Shown: one piece after another, positions 6,584-7,037 of the stretch
Layout: each line of letters begins with the position of its first letter
Numbering within the stretch: position 1 is the stretch's first letter
DNA from: Arenicella sp.
GTDB lineage: Bacteria > Pseudomonadota > Gammaproteobacteria > Arenicellales > Arenicellaceae
Assembly (NCBI GenBank): GCA_023299895.1
Contig: JALZWI010000092.1
Span: 1 to 7,037 of the forward strand
Reading direction: 5' to 3'
Length of the DNA: 7,037 bases
Notes under the pieces: generated by a model
What the model was told of the DNA's origin: nothing
The model's input: the letters and a program-made list of their open reading frames with translations, nothing else
Database searches by the model: none
Made by a program: the position numbers and the translations under genes

Positions 6584-6619
6584 GCGCCGCATATATAGAC
6601 GCCTTAATAAATGCGAATG

Positions 6620-6645
6620 AACGCTTCTTCATTGAAGACAGCGTT
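6620..6645 (+). other. Hairpin downstream of the beta-helix gene
   Basis: AACGCT at 6620-6625 pairs with AGCGTT at 6640-6645. The stem continues as TCTTC with GAAGA around an ATT loop, interrupted by one bulged C at 6639. This makes about 11 base pairs starting 36 bases after the stop codon. Only three T follow, so it may be a weak or Rho-assisted terminator or a 3' end stabiliser for the beta-helix message. Confidence 0.5.
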
Positions 6646-6882
6646 TGCAATCTGTTGTGTGTCTGTAAGGTTAGCCGTACGTATTGGTGAAACGACTGTC
6701 GGTCAGAGACTTAGAGTACCGATTCAAATAATATGCAATTCGTGTTTTAAGTTTACGCTGTAATTTTATTTCAATTAGTCCAATTATTGAATTATTGCTT
6801 AATGATTAGCACTGCAGGCAGTTATTTCAAGGACAATAGCAGTCACGCTACGACGAGCCTATGAACGATAGAGCTATATGTC
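6646..6882. other. Intergenic stretch with no recognisable gene
   Basis: About 240 bases between the hairpin and the terminator hold no reading frame with credible composition or ribosome site on either strand. The longest plus-strand candidates starting with ATG are about 20 codons. The section at about 6745-6810 is markedly AT-rich. No tRNA, attachment site or repeat family was recognised. An untranslated 3' region or a small RNA cannot be excluded, but nothing positive supports either. Confidence 0.5.
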
Positions 6883-6925
6883 AGACATTAAAAAAAAGCG
6901 GCTATAGCCACTTTTTTTAATGTCT
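6883..6925. terminator. Bidirectional intrinsic terminator between convergent genes
   Basis: AGACATT at 6883-6889 pairs with AATGTCT at 6919-6925. Inside it, an eight-base A tract faces a seven-base T tract, and the core GGCTATAGCC at 6900-6909 is self-complementary. The only defects are one bulged A and one C-A mismatch. On both strands the GC core is followed by a T run, so it can stop transcripts from the left and from the partial minus-strand gene at the right edge, whose stop codon is only 14 bases away. Confidence 0.88.
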
Positions 6926-6939
6926 TGAAAATGAAAACC

Positions 6940-7037
6940 TTAACCAAATTGATTCATCGTGTTGTCATCGCCAGCCGCTTTTAAAGCTGCGTCGCCAGAG
7001 AAATATTCTTTATGATCATCGCCGATGTTTGAGCCGC
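6940..7037 (-). CDS. C-terminal end of an unidentified protein (5' end outside window)
   Basis: Read on the minus strand from the right edge, one frame stays open for 31 codons and ends with TAA at 6942-6940. The other two frames contain stops after 18 and 6 codons. The visible residues are GSNIGDDHKEYFSGDAAL, then KAAGDDNTMNQFG, a hydrophilic Asp- and Gly-rich soluble C-terminus. The position is what a real gene end would show, since the strong bidirectional terminator at 6883-6925 follows the stop at once. The fragment is too short to assign a family. Confidence 0.6.
   Translation of the reverse strand, partial: GSNIGDDHKEYFSGDAALKAAGDDNTMNQFG

Noticed and set aside
5482..6592. Several overlapping minus-strand frames opposite the beta-helix gene
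   Set aside because: Repeated Asn, Thr and Ile codons on the plus strand create long antisense frames rich in Ile, Val and Leu. None has a start signal or recognisable domain.
6562..6690. 43-codon open stretch on the plus strand overlapping the end of the beta-helix gene in another frame
   Set aside because: It contains no suitable start codon, and the beta-helix frame already ends with a normal hydrophobic tail, so a frameshift is not needed to explain it.
6861..6920. 19-codon plus-strand frame starting with ATG at 6861
   Set aside because: It runs straight through the terminator hairpin, with Lys and Phe runs from the A and T tracts, and has no ribosome site.

Overview
The window is AT-rich, roughly two-fifths G+C by eye. 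It reads as chromosomal DNA of a Gram-negative bacterium, most likely a marine gammaproteobacterium of the Alteromonadales type (Colwellia, Thalassotalea or Pseudoalteromonas-like). That placement is inferred from base composition, the style of the envelope polysaccharide genes and the dodecin. No rRNA, tRNA, CRISPR array, transposase or integrase was seen.

Left part (1-4570): the 3' end of a membrane protein gene cut by the window edge is followed, 72 bases later on the same strand, by a very large gene (361-4506, 1381 residues). This protein is a mosaic. In order it has a methyltransferase-like domain, a kinase-like domain, a beta-sandwich domain, a coiled coil, a charged linker and two complete GT-A (family 2) glycosyltransferase domains. 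Such proteins build surface polysaccharide (O-antigen, capsule or S-layer glycan) on the cytoplasmic face of the inner membrane. The domain order suggests that chain extension, length measurement and perhaps chain capping sit on one polypeptide. A strong bidirectional terminator (4531-4568) closes the unit.

Middle (4571-5137): a convergent minus-strand gene encodes dodecin, a small flavin-binding storage protein (4599-4805), with a good ribosome binding site. Beyond it lies a 332-base divergent intergenic region with a plausible promoter for each flanking gene, several perfect palindromes and a pair of TATCGATA boxes 20 bases apart.

Right part (5138-7037): a secreted 481-residue right-handed beta-helix protein has a signal peptide at the N-terminus and an IDAGD...DIGA-type segment near the C-terminus. 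It is probably a carbohydrate-binding or polysaccharide-degrading surface protein, but no catalytic residues can be assigned. A 356-base stretch without a convincing gene follows, with a hairpin just after the stop codon and a second strong bidirectional terminator (6883-6925). The window ends in the last 31 codons of a minus-strand gene that enters from the right.

The four genes form at least three transcription units. Only the first two look co-transcribed. The most unusual object is the 1381-residue fusion, in particular its kinase-like catalytic loop and its eroded S-adenosylmethionine-binding motif.
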